From UBA10324 sp038326325 (GTDB lineage: Bacteria > Bacteroidota > Bacteroidia > Chitinophagales > UBA10324), in NCBI GenBank assembly GCA_038326325.1, contig JBBQJW010000007.1, forward strand, positions 62,001 to 126,000: DNA of 64,000 nucleotides, read 5' to 3'. Positions 19,990 through 28,179 of this stretch are shown piece after piece (within the stretch, counting starts at the first letter, position 1; each line of letters opens with the position of its first letter). The notes under the pieces were generated by a model. It was not told where the DNA came from. It saw only the letters and a program-made list of their open reading frames with translations, and did not search any database. The translations under genes were made by a program, and so were the position numbers.

Positions 19990-20451
19990 TTATTTTGAAT
20001 GAAGTGTAACTTCGAAATCAAAAGTTGCAGGCGGTACACAAACTTCTTTACAGGTCATGTATTCCATGCTTCCTTTTACAACAGCATCTTTTTTCAGCAC
20101 TTTAACTGTTTGCGTAAAGACAGCTTTGTTTTTGTAATACATCGCAATTTCTTTATCTCCTCCAATATCAATTTCTTCTTTAATCATGGTTCCTTCTTCA
20201 CGCACTTTGTTAACTTCAGCAAAACCATCATTTGGTTCTAAAGTGAGTGTGGCGGGAACAGAAATTCCATTGTAGTCTTTTGAAAAAATATGCCATCCTT
20301 CATCAAGTGTAACAGTGATGATAATATCGAATTCGTTATTGCCTAAATCTTTAGTGGTATAACTCCAGTGAGCAGGACTTACCATTTGTGCCGAAGAAAT
20401 TTTTACCAATGCAAAACTTAACATCGTTAACAATTGAAATATTTTTTTCAT
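19990..20451 (-). CDS. Stand-alone DsbD N-terminal (alpha) domain protein
   Basis: Exported 153-aa protein with a signal peptide (to SSAQ) and one DsbD-alpha-like immunoglobulin-fold domain. It resembles the first domain of the DsbD encoded nearby: both have a WxxTTKDLG or TNSKDLG start, an EGWHIFSKD or EGFHAYSKD segment and a C-terminal Cys pair (CKEVCVPP here, CNETRCLP in DsbD), ending in a matching DFEVTLHS or DFKLKLHS strand. A paralogous origin is likely. It could be a soluble partner that receives electrons from DsbD in the periplasm. It lies 83 bp upstream of purQ on the same strand. The domain call is firm; the role is inferred. Confidence 0.85.
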   Translation of the reverse strand: MKKIFQLLTMLSFALVKISSAQMVSPAHWSYTTKDLGNNEFDIIITVTLDEGWHIFSKDYNGISVPATLTLEPNDGFAEVNKVREEGTMIKEEIDIGGDKEIAMYYKNKAVFTQTVKVLKKDAVVKGSMEYMTCKEVCVPPATFDFEVTLHSK

Positions 20452-20521
20452 GCTGAATTTAATTTTTTATGAGGTGAAATTCTTAGTTGAAACTTTGGTG
20501 TTCAGTAATTGAAATTATTTT

Positions 20522-21526
20522 CTATTCGAAAAAATTTAATTGGTTCTCGAATTGAAAATAGAGAATGAGCAAAATTAGAGTTAAATGGAAAATCTCAGCT
20601 ATCCATTGTTTCTTTAACATGGGTAACGAGTAGGTAATTGCTATTGACACCGGAATCACTAACCAGATAAAGTTTTCGACTCTGATACTTGATTGTAAAA
20701 ACACAGAGGGAAATCCCAACAACGAAAACAGTAGCAGCACGGCAAAATAATTTCTGATTTGCACAAGTGTCTTAAAATAATTCGTTTGAATTTTCATCAC
20801 ACTCCAGATGAGCGCAAGTAAAACGATAACAGAAATAACTATCACTTGCAGGTTGGTAACGAAACTGAACTCTTCATTCATCACTTTGCGAAAAGTTATG
20901 TTGCTGAAAAAATCAGGTAATTGATCGTACCAGAAAAAATAAACTCCTGAGAGAAAATAAGGAACCATAACCCCAATCAATAACACCAGCCATTCACCTA
21001 TTTTAAACGGACGAAGTATAAGCATTCCAAGAAAAAGAAAAACTAAAAACGCAAGCGATGGAAAATAAAACAGCGACGAAACAGCAATGAAAAACCCTAA
21101 ATCGAAAATCTGACTGCTTGCTTTTTCTTTTTTGAAAATGGAGAACAACAAATCTATTTCAACCAATAAAAAAAGATTACCAATTAATGCAGGTGACAGA
21201 AAAAGAAAATTCCTGAACATGCACGAAAGCACTACATATATATAAGCCCCTGCATAATTGCCGCGGTCAACTATTTTATGTTTATCAAGTATGCTATTGA
21301 AATAAAGTGCCTGCACAAACAACAATAAAATTGCCACACAGTTTTCTACCAATGATTGATTGAATGGAACAAAGTGTAATAACCAGATTAAAGCCCGGCT
21401 CAATGGATTAACAAACTCATCGGAATACGAAACAGGTTGATAAAAAGCATAGCCGTGTAACAGTCCGATGGACAACAACACAAGCACAACTACCAACGGA
21501 TGATTCGATTTATAAAAGCGCAGCAC
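20522..21526 (-). CDS. Polytopic membrane protein, DUF6427-like
   Basis: Unknown function. It is 334 aa with about ten hydrophobic segments and short loops, and contains the N-terminal FYKSNHPLVVVLVLL start and an NPLSRALIWLLH region that I associate with the Bacteroidota DUF6427 family. No catalytic motif is visible. The apparent start is GTG (21524-21526), six bases after the stop of the upstream gene at 21533, so the two are one transcription unit. The family assignment is from memory of the sequence style and should be checked against Pfam. Confidence 0.75.
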   Translation of the reverse strand: MLRFYKSNHPLVVVLVLLSIGLLHGYAFYQPVSYSDEFVNPLSRALIWLLHFVPFNQSLVENCVAILLLFVQALYFNSILDKHKIVDRGNYAGAYIYVVLSCMFRNFLFLSPALIGNLFLLVEIDLLFSIFKKEKASSQIFDLGFFIAVSSLFYFPSLAFLVFLFLGMLILRPFKIGEWLVLLIGVMVPYFLSGVYFFWYDQLPDFFSNITFRKVMNEEFSFVTNLQVIVISVIVLLALIWSVMKIQTNYFKTLVQIRNYFAVLLLFSLLGFPSVFLQSSIRVENFIWLVIPVSIAITYSLPMLKKQWIAEIFHLTLILLILYFQFENQLNFFE

Positions 21527-21532
21527 TATTTA

Positions 21533-23005
21533 TCAGAATAAAATTTTCAGGTATTGAAGGTATCCTTTTTTCAAACTCGGCATTACCATTTCATTGGGTG
21601 AAATCTGTTTTCCTGCTTTCACAAGAGGAAGCAATCCTTTTTTATCGGCATTAAAAATTTCGTTACGGTCAATTTTTCCATCTGAATGCAGAACAAAAGT
21701 CGAGAGCACATCCATTCCTCCAGTGAAATCATTGAACACCAAAAGCAATTCAGCGGGTGCAACCACAAGCGCAAAAGAAGAAAAAATTCCGCCATCACTT
21801 TCTGTCTGTTGTTTTTTGTGAATCACCTGATTCCATTCAACACCACCTGTATCAGTAATACTGAAAGCAAGCACTTCATCAAAATGATAAAAATTTACAG
21901 TGAGAGAAGAAGCGCCGCCAAAATTTCCATATCCGGGAGAATTAAATGCCTCAGTTGAAATGGAATAAGATTCTGCAAGAAAAATAATTCCTCCATCGTT
22001 TTTAATAACCATATCTGATGGCTGAAAGGAAAAAAATCCATCGTTTCGTTTGGGTGTAATATTTCCGCTGAGTTGCGAAAGCAAATCAGTTGAATAGGCA
22101 ATCAGTTTTTTACTCACAAGAGTTCCGCTCAAATTATATTTCAGTAGTAACACGCCGTTAGATTCAGTGCCGGGAGATAGAGAATATAAACCCGCGACAA
22201 TAATTTTTTTGTTTTTTAAATCCTGTTTTAATAGCGGCTGCGTGAAAATCATTCCTGATTCTTCAGCAATGGATTGAGAAATATTTTTTGTTGAATCGTT
22301 GTAACTAACCAGCATGAATTTGTTGAAAGGAAAATCATTATGAAAATTTTTCACCTGGTTTTCACCAATTAAAAACCAGCAACTGATAGAGTCGTCAATT
22401 GTTGCTGTAACAGTTTCCGGTTCTGAAAAATCACCAGAACGAAATTCATTTTTACTTTTCAGCTTTAATAAATCGTCAATACAATACCAATGCAGTTTTC
22501 TTTTTTCACTGTTATTCAAATCATCGTAATAAATCAGAAATCTTTTTTTGCTGAGTGAAACAGAATAATTCATTGGAGGAACTGCAAGAAGAGTGGAAGC
22601 AGAAAGTGTATCAATCACAACAGATGGTCGAATGAGATTCAATTGCGGATTCACCTTTGCCACTTTCAAAATTGTCATTCCACGAACCTGAATGGTGTAA
22701 AAAACAATTAGCGAATCATCGCTGAGATATACTTTGTTGACATTGACAAATCCGAATTCTTTTAGCACAAATGGTTTCTTCCATTTCAATTTCATATCAG
22801 CAGAATATACTGCCACGGAGTGCGAAGTTTTGCCTGCATCCAAAACCACAACACCAAAACTTGTTTCACCTAAAACATCGTAACGATTGATTCCGTAATT
22901 TAATTTTTCGGGAAGAGAAATGGAATAATTCTGTGCATGAATAAATACTGAAGTTGCAAGCAACAACAAAAATGAAAAAGAAAATATTTTTGAAAGACAC
23001 TGCAC
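21533..23005 (-). CDS. Exported beta-rich protein of unknown function
   Basis: 490 aa with a signal peptide (FLLLLATSVFIHAQ) and no other membrane helix. The mature part is rich in beta strands with repeated hydrophobic-charged alternation (WKKPFVLKEFGFVNVNKVYLSDD, LLLKYNLSGTLVSKKLIAY), as in beta-propeller proteins, but no repeat is clean enough to name a family. Start is a GTG at 23003-23005; no nearby ATG would keep the signal peptide. It is translationally close to the DUF6427-like gene (6-bp gap) and divergent from the PagL-like gene, sharing about 60 bp of promoter space. The local operon suggests an envelope role. Confidence 0.7.
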   Translation of the reverse strand: MQCLSKIFSFSFLLLLATSVFIHAQNYSISLPEKLNYGINRYDVLGETSFGVVVLDAGKTSHSVAVYSADMKLKWKKPFVLKEFGFVNVNKVYLSDDSLIVFYTIQVRGMTILKVAKVNPQLNLIRPSVVIDTLSASTLLAVPPMNYSVSLSKKRFLIYYDDLNNSEKRKLHWYCIDDLLKLKSKNEFRSGDFSEPETVTATIDDSISCWFLIGENQVKNFHNDFPFNKFMLVSYNDSTKNISQSIAEESGMIFTQPLLKQDLKNKKIIVAGLYSLSPGTESNGVLLLKYNLSGTLVSKKLIAYSTDLLSQLSGNITPKRNDGFFSFQPSDMVIKNDGGIIFLAESYSISTEAFNSPGYGNFGGASSLTVNFYHFDEVLAFSITDTGGVEWNQVIHKKQQTESDGGIFSSFALVVAPAELLLVFNDFTGGMDVLSTFVLHSDGKIDRNEIFNADKKGLLPLVKAGKQISPNEMVMPSLKKGYLQYLKILF

Positions 23006-23050
23006 CGCTCAAAAATAATCGGTAACTGTTGACGATGTGTTTTTATCCAT

Positions 23051-23058
23051 TACTTTCG
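23051..23058 (+). promoter_or_regulatory. Putative -7 box 6 nt before the pagL-like ATG
   Basis: TACTTTCG, one base off TAnnTTTG, ends 6 nt before the ATG at 23065. If used, transcription would begin at or next to the start codon, giving a leaderless mRNA. Confidence 0.4.
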
Positions 23059-23064
23059 TGAATA

Positions 23065-24192
23065 ATGAATTGGAAGAAAATTATTTTATCAATAATCATC
23101 TCGCTGAATTTTTCTTTGCTTTTCGCACAGCAACAAAGAAATCAATCTTATCAATTCGGTGTTGAACCTGTTTTTAAATATGGAAAAATCTGGAAGCACA
23201 CAATCAATTTCAAACCGGAAATTGAACAACATTCTTTTTCAACAGAACTGAATTTTTGCTGGCAAAGCAACGGCAGTATGGAATGGCAGCGACTGTTACA
23301 TTATCCTGAATGGGGAATTACAACCGGCTATTGCTACTTTGGAAATAAAAATATTCTTGGGTCGGAATACTATCTGATTCCGAATGTTCAGTTCAGATTA
23401 GCAGGTAAAAAAAATATTCAACTCTGGTTAAAGGGGGGAGTCGGACTTGCATGGCTGACCAAACATTATGACGCATCAGCAAATCCGACCAACAATGTAA
23501 TTGCTTCTTCAATTAATAATTCATCAACTGTTGGTTTGCGATTGAAAATAAATGTTACACCTAAAGTGCAATTGATTTTAGGTTCATCATTTACTCATTC
23601 TTCCACTGGTGATGTTCGATTGCCTAATCTTGGAATTAATATTCCGACTGCTGATTTTGGTGTGCAATATTTTTTTAATCCCGTCAGAATTTCAGAGTTC
23701 AATCATAATGCACTTCAGACAGAAAAAAGAAAATCAATTACTGTAACAGTTAGGGGAGGAGTTGGTTTATATGAAATTTTTGTTCCTGATGGACCTATTT
23801 ATCCAATCATTATTAATGAAACCGGAATTGGAAAATTTTTAGGTAAGTGGAATAAGTTTTCAATAGGAGTTGAATCGTATTACAGCACCGCTAATTTTCA
23901 TTTGATGCACGAGCAGAATATCGGAACTGATAATAAATGGGAATCTGTTACACTCTCTCCTTTTATTCAGGATGAAATGGAGTGGGGGCCGGTTTCATTT
24001 ACAATGCTGATGGCATATCAAACCAAAAGCATCATTCTTTCCGGTTATGCGATGTATGAAAAATTAGGAGTGAATCATACTTTGTTTTCATTCGGCGAAA
24101 GCAAGCAACACAAAATGAGTATCGGAGTTTTTTTAACCACGCATTGGGCCAATGCCGATTATGTTTCGAGTTTGTTGAGTTTGCAGATTTAA
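23065..24192 (+). CDS. PagL-like acyloxyacyl hydrolase (lipid A 3-O-deacylase family)
   Basis: Outer-membrane enzyme family that removes an acyl chain from lipid A. It has a signal peptide (to LLFAQ), then strand-rich sequence. The PagL signature is visible near residues 175-195: SSFTHSSTGDVRLPNLGIN, with the His and following Ser of the catalytic H-x-S motif and the conserved N. The first half (residues 25-215) is the eight-strand PagL-like barrel. The second half (about 220-375) again looks like barrel strands (ITVTVRGGVGLYEIF, FSIGVESYYST), so the protein is about twice the usual PagL size. Family call good; activity on lipid A inferred. Confidence 0.8.
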   Translation: MNWKKIILSIIISLNFSLLFAQQQRNQSYQFGVEPVFKYGKIWKHTINFKPEIEQHSFSTELNFCWQSNGSMEWQRLLHYPEWGITTGYCYFGNKNILGSEYYLIPNVQFRLAGKKNIQLWLKGGVGLAWLTKHYDASANPTNNVIASSINNSSTVGLRLKINVTPKVQLILGSSFTHSSTGDVRLPNLGINIPTADFGVQYFFNPVRISEFNHNALQTEKRKSITVTVRGGVGLYEIFVPDGPIYPIIINETGIGKFLGKWNKFSIGVESYYSTANFHLMHEQNIGTDNKWESVTLSPFIQDEMEWGPVSFTMLMAYQTKSIILSGYAMYEKLGVNHTLFSFGESKQHKMSIGVFLTTHWANADYVSSLLSLQI

Positions 24193-24224
24193 TTTGCACT
24201 GAACACTTTTTTTATTTTCGCAGC

Positions 24225-25298
24225 ATGAAATTTAAACCTACAGTTGATCAGGTAAATTATCTCAACATCGGATTGATGTTGGTAGCAATGGTTAGCGCAT
24301 TCTTTCGTCCGTTTGAGACATTTCTTTTTGCTTATGCTTTTCTCGGTCCTGCGCATTATCTGACTGAAATCAGTTGGCTGCACGACAGAAATTATTTCAC
24401 AAAAAGAAAATACGACTGGATTTTTTTATTTCTTGCTGGAGTCATTATCACTTTTTCCAATTTTCATTGGATACCAAATCTGCCCGATGGTGCATCGACA
24501 GTAATTATTTTTGTTGCCTTTTTTGGTTCTTTAGTTTTTGTATTAGTAAAAAATACTGTTGCACGAATTGCCCTCTTTGTTGCTATTGCAATGGCAAGTA
24601 AATTTTTTGTTGGCAATAAATATTTTGACTCATTGTTCGGTGCGTTCATGCCCACACTTATTCATGTTTTTATTTTCACCGGATTTTTCATATTAGTTGG
24701 CGCGCTTAAAAGCAAAAGTTTTTCAGGAATACTTTCTCTCGCTGTTTTTATAGTTTGTGCGGTTAGTTTTTTCTATATTCCTGTCGCTCACGGGCACTAT
24801 GTTCCTACTGAATATGTAAAGAACAGTTATGGGTATTTGAAAAATGACGGAACTTTTACTGATGGATTCATCAGTTTGAATTATCACATCATGAGCATTT
24901 TTAATCTTCATGATTTCGGTCATCCTGATGTGGACTTTCAAAAATTTATTGACGGTATAAATGCATTTCTGTTTTCAAATCCGCTCGCTCTTGCTATAAT
25001 GGGATTCATTGGCTTTGCTTATCTGTATCACTATCTCAATTGGTTCAGTAAAACTTCGGTGATACAGTGGCATAATATTCCTCGTGCAAGATTTATTGCC
25101 ATCATTCTTCTATGGCTTGCTTCCATTGCACTTTACTCTTATGACTATGCATTGGGTTTAGCGTGGCTCTTCCTGCTCAGCTTCACACATGTGTTGTTAG
25201 AATTTCCATTGAACCAACTCACCTTTATTAATATAGGAAAAGAAATTGGTGGAGGTTTTTCAGGAAAGAAACCAAGTGGTAAACCTTCGAAAGCATAA
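24225..25298 (+). CDS. Polytopic membrane protein with conserved-looking histidine clusters
   Basis: Unknown function. The ATG at 24225 (MKFKPTVDQVNYLN) is preferred; the open frame runs back into the preceding gene. The product is 357 aa with about nine TM segments. Histidines are placed at membrane borders: GPAHYLTEISWLHDRNYF (residues about 42-60), PTLIHVFIF, NYHIMSIFNLHDFGHPDVDF, YHYLNWF, IQWHNIPRAR and FTHVLLEFPLN. This pattern suggests a metal- or haem-binding membrane enzyme and recalls the Brp/Blh carotene cleavage family, but I do not see that family's own motifs. Neighbours are a lipid A enzyme and a lipoprotein. Confidence 0.72.
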   Translation: MKFKPTVDQVNYLNIGLMLVAMVSAFFRPFETFLFAYAFLGPAHYLTEISWLHDRNYFTKRKYDWIFLFLAGVIITFSNFHWIPNLPDGASTVIIFVAFFGSLVFVLVKNTVARIALFVAIAMASKFFVGNKYFDSLFGAFMPTLIHVFIFTGFFILVGALKSKSFSGILSLAVFIVCAVSFFYIPVAHGHYVPTEYVKNSYGYLKNDGTFTDGFISLNYHIMSIFNLHDFGHPDVDFQKFIDGINAFLFSNPLALAIMGFIGFAYLYHYLNWFSKTSVIQWHNIPRARFIAIILLWLASIALYSYDYALGLAWLFLLSFTHVLLEFPLNQLTFINIGKEIGGGFSGKKPSGKPSKA

Positions 25299-25309
25299 TT
25301 CTGAAAAAA

Positions 25310-26338
25310 TTAATTTTCAAGAAACTGAAATAATTTTCCGCTACTACTTCCAATAATTCCACCATCATTCGTTAATACAATTGAAGTGAAATTTTCTGTC
25401 GAACTGTTTTTAATTTTTATCCAGTGAGTTCCTCCGTCATTGGTAAAAAGAAAAATTCCCTTGTCGCCAATTATATATGCTTTGTTCAGGTCACGAAAAA
25501 TTATTCTTCTGAAATTCCACGCCTGATTTGTTAGTGAATTTCCGTTTCTGGTTTTTTCCCAATGCTCTCCCGCATCATCAGTTAACAAAATTGTTCCGTC
25601 TAAACCAATTGCAATTCCATGTTCATGAGAAGCGAAAGAAATGGAAATAAAAAAATCGCCATCAGCATTTTGTTGATTCCATGTTGCACCTGCATCAGTG
25701 CTTTTCAGAATTTTTCCGTAACCGCAACAGTAAATAGTTTGTTCATCAGTGTTACACATGCCACGCATTTCCGACGCGAGCGTATCAGTTTTCCAATCCG
25801 CTCCGCCATCTGTACTTCTGATTAAAACTCCTCTGGAAAATCCGGAACCACCGCAAAAAATAATTGTGCTGTCATTCAAATAATTCACATTTCTAATCGG
25901 CATCCATGTAAAATTCTGAATGATGTTCCAATCGGTTCCTGCATTTGTTGATTGCAAAAGTTTTCCATCCAATCCACTTGCGAAAAATGAATCTCGATTC
26001 AAAAATGAAATTCCATAAAGTTGTTTATCGAGAATTGCTTTTGAATCCCATGTAACACCGTTGTCGTTGCTGAAATAAAATTCGCCTTTAAAGTATCTGT
26101 CGCCACCAACTCCGATTATCGTTGAATCATTTATTCTTTTTAAATCAGAAATTTCATATTGAGAAAGTTGTTTCAATTCGCTCCATTGCCATTCCTGTTT
26201 TTTTTGACAGGCGGAAAAAAGTGAAAGGAAAAAAGTGAAAAGTGAAAAATAAAGCAACCAAAAACCTGACTTAAAATTTCTTTTAAAAACAAAAAGGAAC
26301 CTCTCTGCGCCTCTGCGCCTCTGCGTTAAATCCTTCAT
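25310..26338 (-). CDS. YCF48/BNR-repeat beta-propeller lipoprotein
   Basis: Predicted surface or periplasmic beta-propeller of unknown role. Several repeats of the photosystem II stability factor (YCF48) or sialidase-BNR type are seen: FSNDNGVTWDSK, STNAGTDWNII, STDGGADWKTD, STDAGATWNQQ, TDDAGEHWEKT and TNDGGTHWIKI. The lipobox is SLFSAC (about residues 39-44), preceded by an unusually long basic head MKDLTQRRRGAERFLFVFKRNFK. Part of that head is encoded by a CTCTGCGC tandem repeat at 26300-26326. The ATG at 26338 overlaps the TGA of the aminotransferase by one base (TGATG), so they are translationally coupled. The 342-aa length fits a six- or seven-blade propeller. Confidence 0.85.
   Translation of the reverse strand: MKDLTQRRRGAERFLFVFKRNFKSGFWLLYFSLFTFFLSLFSACQKKQEWQWSELKQLSQYEISDLKRINDSTIIGVGGDRYFKGEFYFSNDNGVTWDSKAILDKQLYGISFLNRDSFFASGLDGKLLQSTNAGTDWNIIQNFTWMPIRNVNYLNDSTIIFCGGSGFSRGVLIRSTDGGADWKTDTLASEMRGMCNTDEQTIYCCGYGKILKSTDAGATWNQQNADGDFFISISFASHEHGIAIGLDGTILLTDDAGEHWEKTRNGNSLTNQAWNFRRIIFRDLNKAYIIGDKGIFLFTNDGGTHWIKIKNSSTENFTSIVLTNDGGIIGSSSGKLFQFLEN
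26300..26326. repeat. Short tandem repeat (CTCTGCGC units)
   Basis: About three consecutive CTCTGCGC-like units followed by GTTAAAT. I recall similar ACGCAGAG/CGCAAAG repeats dispersed in many bacterial genomes, mostly between genes. Here the repeat is read as the start of a lipoprotein gene (TQRRRGAER). Confidence 0.6.
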
Positions 26339-27543
26339 CAAGCGGTTTTTATTTCTGATGCAGCAATTTCAACCGACTGTAAAATAATTCGACACGCAGT
26401 TTCAATTTCTTCTTCTGTAATAATTAATGGGGGAGCAATTCGCAAACAATTCGGAGCAAACAAAAACCAATCGGTAATCAATTCATATTTCCAACACTCT
26501 TCAATTACTCTTTTGTTGAATGCTTCACTTTCAAATTCAATAGCCATCAACAGACCACAACTTCTAACTGTTATTATTCGTTGATGCTGTAACTGTTTAT
26601 GAAATAGTTTTTCTTTTTGCTCCACCTGTTTCATCCATCCTTCTTCAAACAATGCTTGTAACGAAGCAAGTCCCGCAGCACAACTCACCGGGTTGCCTCC
26701 AAAAGTGGTGAGATGACCAAGCACTGGGGAATGAGTGAGAATATTCATTATTTCATGCGAAGAAATAAATGCACCAAGCGGCAAACCGCCCCCGAGTGCT
26801 TTTGCAGTAAGTAAAATATCGGGTGTTACACCCAATTTCTGAAAGGCAAATAATTCTCCTGTTCGTCCGATTCCGGTTTGTGCTTCATCAAAAATTAAAA
26901 GTGCTCCATGCTTCGCACATTGCTCTTGTAGTTTTTTTAGAAACGAAACATCTGGCACTGTTACACCCGATTCTGCCTGTACAGGTTCTAAAATCACGCA
27001 CGCAGTTTTCTCTGAAATAGAATTCAACCCACTTACATCGTTGTAATCCAAATGAGTAATTCCGGGAAGCAATGGACGAAAACTGTTTCTGAAATATTCA
27101 TCACCCATTAAACTCAAAGCACCTTGCGTACTGCCGTGATAGCTTTTGTTGAAACAAATAATTTCGAATCGGCCGGTGTAACGCTTTGCTAATTTCATAG
27201 CACCTTCAGTTGCTTCAGCACCGCTGTTAGTGAAGTAAACCGAATTCAAATGTGGCGGAAGATGATGTGTAAGCAGCTCGGCTAATTGCACTTGTGGCGA
27301 TTGCACATACTCGCCATAAACCATTAAGTGTAAATATTTATCAGCTTGTTTTTTTATCGCGGCAACAACTCTCGGATGACGATGACCAAGATTGCCGACT
27401 GAAATTCCTGCAATCAAATCAGTGTAACGGTTTCCTTTTTTATCATACACATAAATGCCTTCAGCCCGCTCCGGTTCAAGCATCATTGGGGCAGTTGAAG
27501 TTTGTGCTACTAGATTTAAAAACAGTTGTCGTTCAGTCAGCAT
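26338..27543 (-). CDS. Class III PLP-dependent aminotransferase (acetylornithine/ornithine type)
   Basis: Fold type I aminotransferase. Seen in order: GNRYTDLIAGISVGNLGHRHPRV near residues 40-65, the phosphate-binding TNSGAEATEGAMKLAKRYTG, SYHGSTQGALSLMG, the Asp that holds the pyridine ring in LLIFDEAQTGIGRTG, the Schiff-base Lys in LLTAKALGGGLPLGAF and LTTFGGNPVSCAAG. The 401-aa length fits. No arginine or other amino-acid genes lie nearby, so the substrate (acetylornithine, ornithine, 4-aminobutyrate or another omega-amine) is open. The ATG at 27543 is chosen because an exact -7 box ends 6 nt upstream; the open frame goes 8 codons further. It is coupled to the following lipoprotein gene. 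Confidence 0.9.
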   Translation of the reverse strand: MLTERQLFLNLVAQTSTAPMMLEPERAEGIYVYDKKGNRYTDLIAGISVGNLGHRHPRVVAAIKKQADKYLHLMVYGEYVQSPQVQLAELLTHHLPPHLNSVYFTNSGAEATEGAMKLAKRYTGRFEIICFNKSYHGSTQGALSLMGDEYFRNSFRPLLPGITHLDYNDVSGLNSISEKTACVILEPVQAESGVTVPDVSFLKKLQEQCAKHGALLIFDEAQTGIGRTGELFAFQKLGVTPDILLTAKALGGGLPLGAFISSHEIMNILTHSPVLGHLTTFGGNPVSCAAGLASLQALFEEGWMKQVEQKEKLFHKQLQHQRIITVRSCGLLMAIEFESEAFNKRVIEECWKYELITDWFLFAPNCLRIAPPLIITEEEIETACRIILQSVEIAASEIKTA

Positions 27544-27549
27544 GTCCGC

Positions 27550-27557
27550 CAAATATA
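27550..27557 (-). promoter_or_regulatory. Putative -7 box just before the aminotransferase ATG
   Basis: The minus strand reads TATATTTG, an exact TAnnTTTG match, ending 6 nt before the ATG at 27543. It supports that start and predicts a very short or absent leader. Confidence 0.45.
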
Positions 27558-27605
27558 ACTGCAACACAAAATGATTTCTTTATTCAGAAAAAAGTTTGCG
27601 AAAGT

Positions 27606-27613
27606 TACATTTG
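27606..27613 (+). promoter_or_regulatory. Putative -7 box just before the 27618 gene
   Basis: TACATTTG, an exact TAnnTTTG match, ends 4 nt before the ATG at 27618. Transcription would start at or within a few bases of the start codon. Confidence 0.42.
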
Positions 27614-27617
27614 TTCG

Positions 27618-28112
27618 ATGGAGAAATTGCATTTTGTTGATTGTTCATTATTGCTGAGTGAAAATCATTCGTTGCTCATTCTTCAAAGTCGTCAGCGAAA
27701 AGTTTTTAATGCCTGGTTCAGTATCGGTTGTGTGGCATTTATTGCTTCCATGTTTTTTAAAGCGATGCACAACGAACAGCTTGCAGCATTGCCGTTAATG
27801 TTTTCAACTATTATTTTAATAACGGGTGTCTGGAAACTAAGCGGCACCGGAAAAATCTATTTTGAAAAGAATGAAGGAAAAGTTTTCAGGTTTTATAAGC
27901 ACCTCGGGTACATTCAGAAATTATATTCAAATCCGATTCGTTCTATTGAAAATGTTGAAGTGCAGTTGAAAGAAATTTCGACTCTTGGTTTAAGAATGGA
28001 TAATAATCAACTCATTATTCTTAGTAAGGAAAAAGGAATTTCAAAAGAGGAAATAAAAATATTGGGTGAAAAAATTTCAACTTTTATCGGGGTCAAAATG
28101 ATTTCGAATTAA
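27618..28112 (+). CDS. Small two-helix membrane protein, unknown function
   Basis: 164 aa, from the ATG at 27618 (MEKLHFVDCSLLLSENHSL). Two hydrophobic segments (about residues 35-50 and 62-75) form a hairpin, followed by a soluble part with KIYFEKNEGKVFRFYKHLGYIQKLYSNPIRSIENVEVQLKE, a pleckstrin-homology-like or bPH-type pattern of strands. No motif is recognised. The open frame continues 108 codons upstream, but only as antisense to the aminotransferase, so the internal ATG is preferred. It is divergent from the aminotransferase gene and 67 bp before the next membrane protein. Confidence 0.65.
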   Translation: MEKLHFVDCSLLLSENHSLLILQSRQRKVFNAWFSIGCVAFIASMFFKAMHNEQLAALPLMFSTIILITGVWKLSGTGKIYFEKNEGKVFRFYKHLGYIQKLYSNPIRSIENVEVQLKEISTLGLRMDNNQLIILSKEKGISKEEIKILGEKISTFIGVKMISN

Positions 28113-28179
28113 GAAATACTAAATAAAATTTCAACTATTTAAAGCTGACATAGAATATCGTAGCTAAAACATAAATCGC

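Noticed and set aside
27294..27617. N-terminal extension of the small membrane protein at 27618
   Set aside because: It runs antisense through the aminotransferase start, and a -7 box sits just before the inner ATG.
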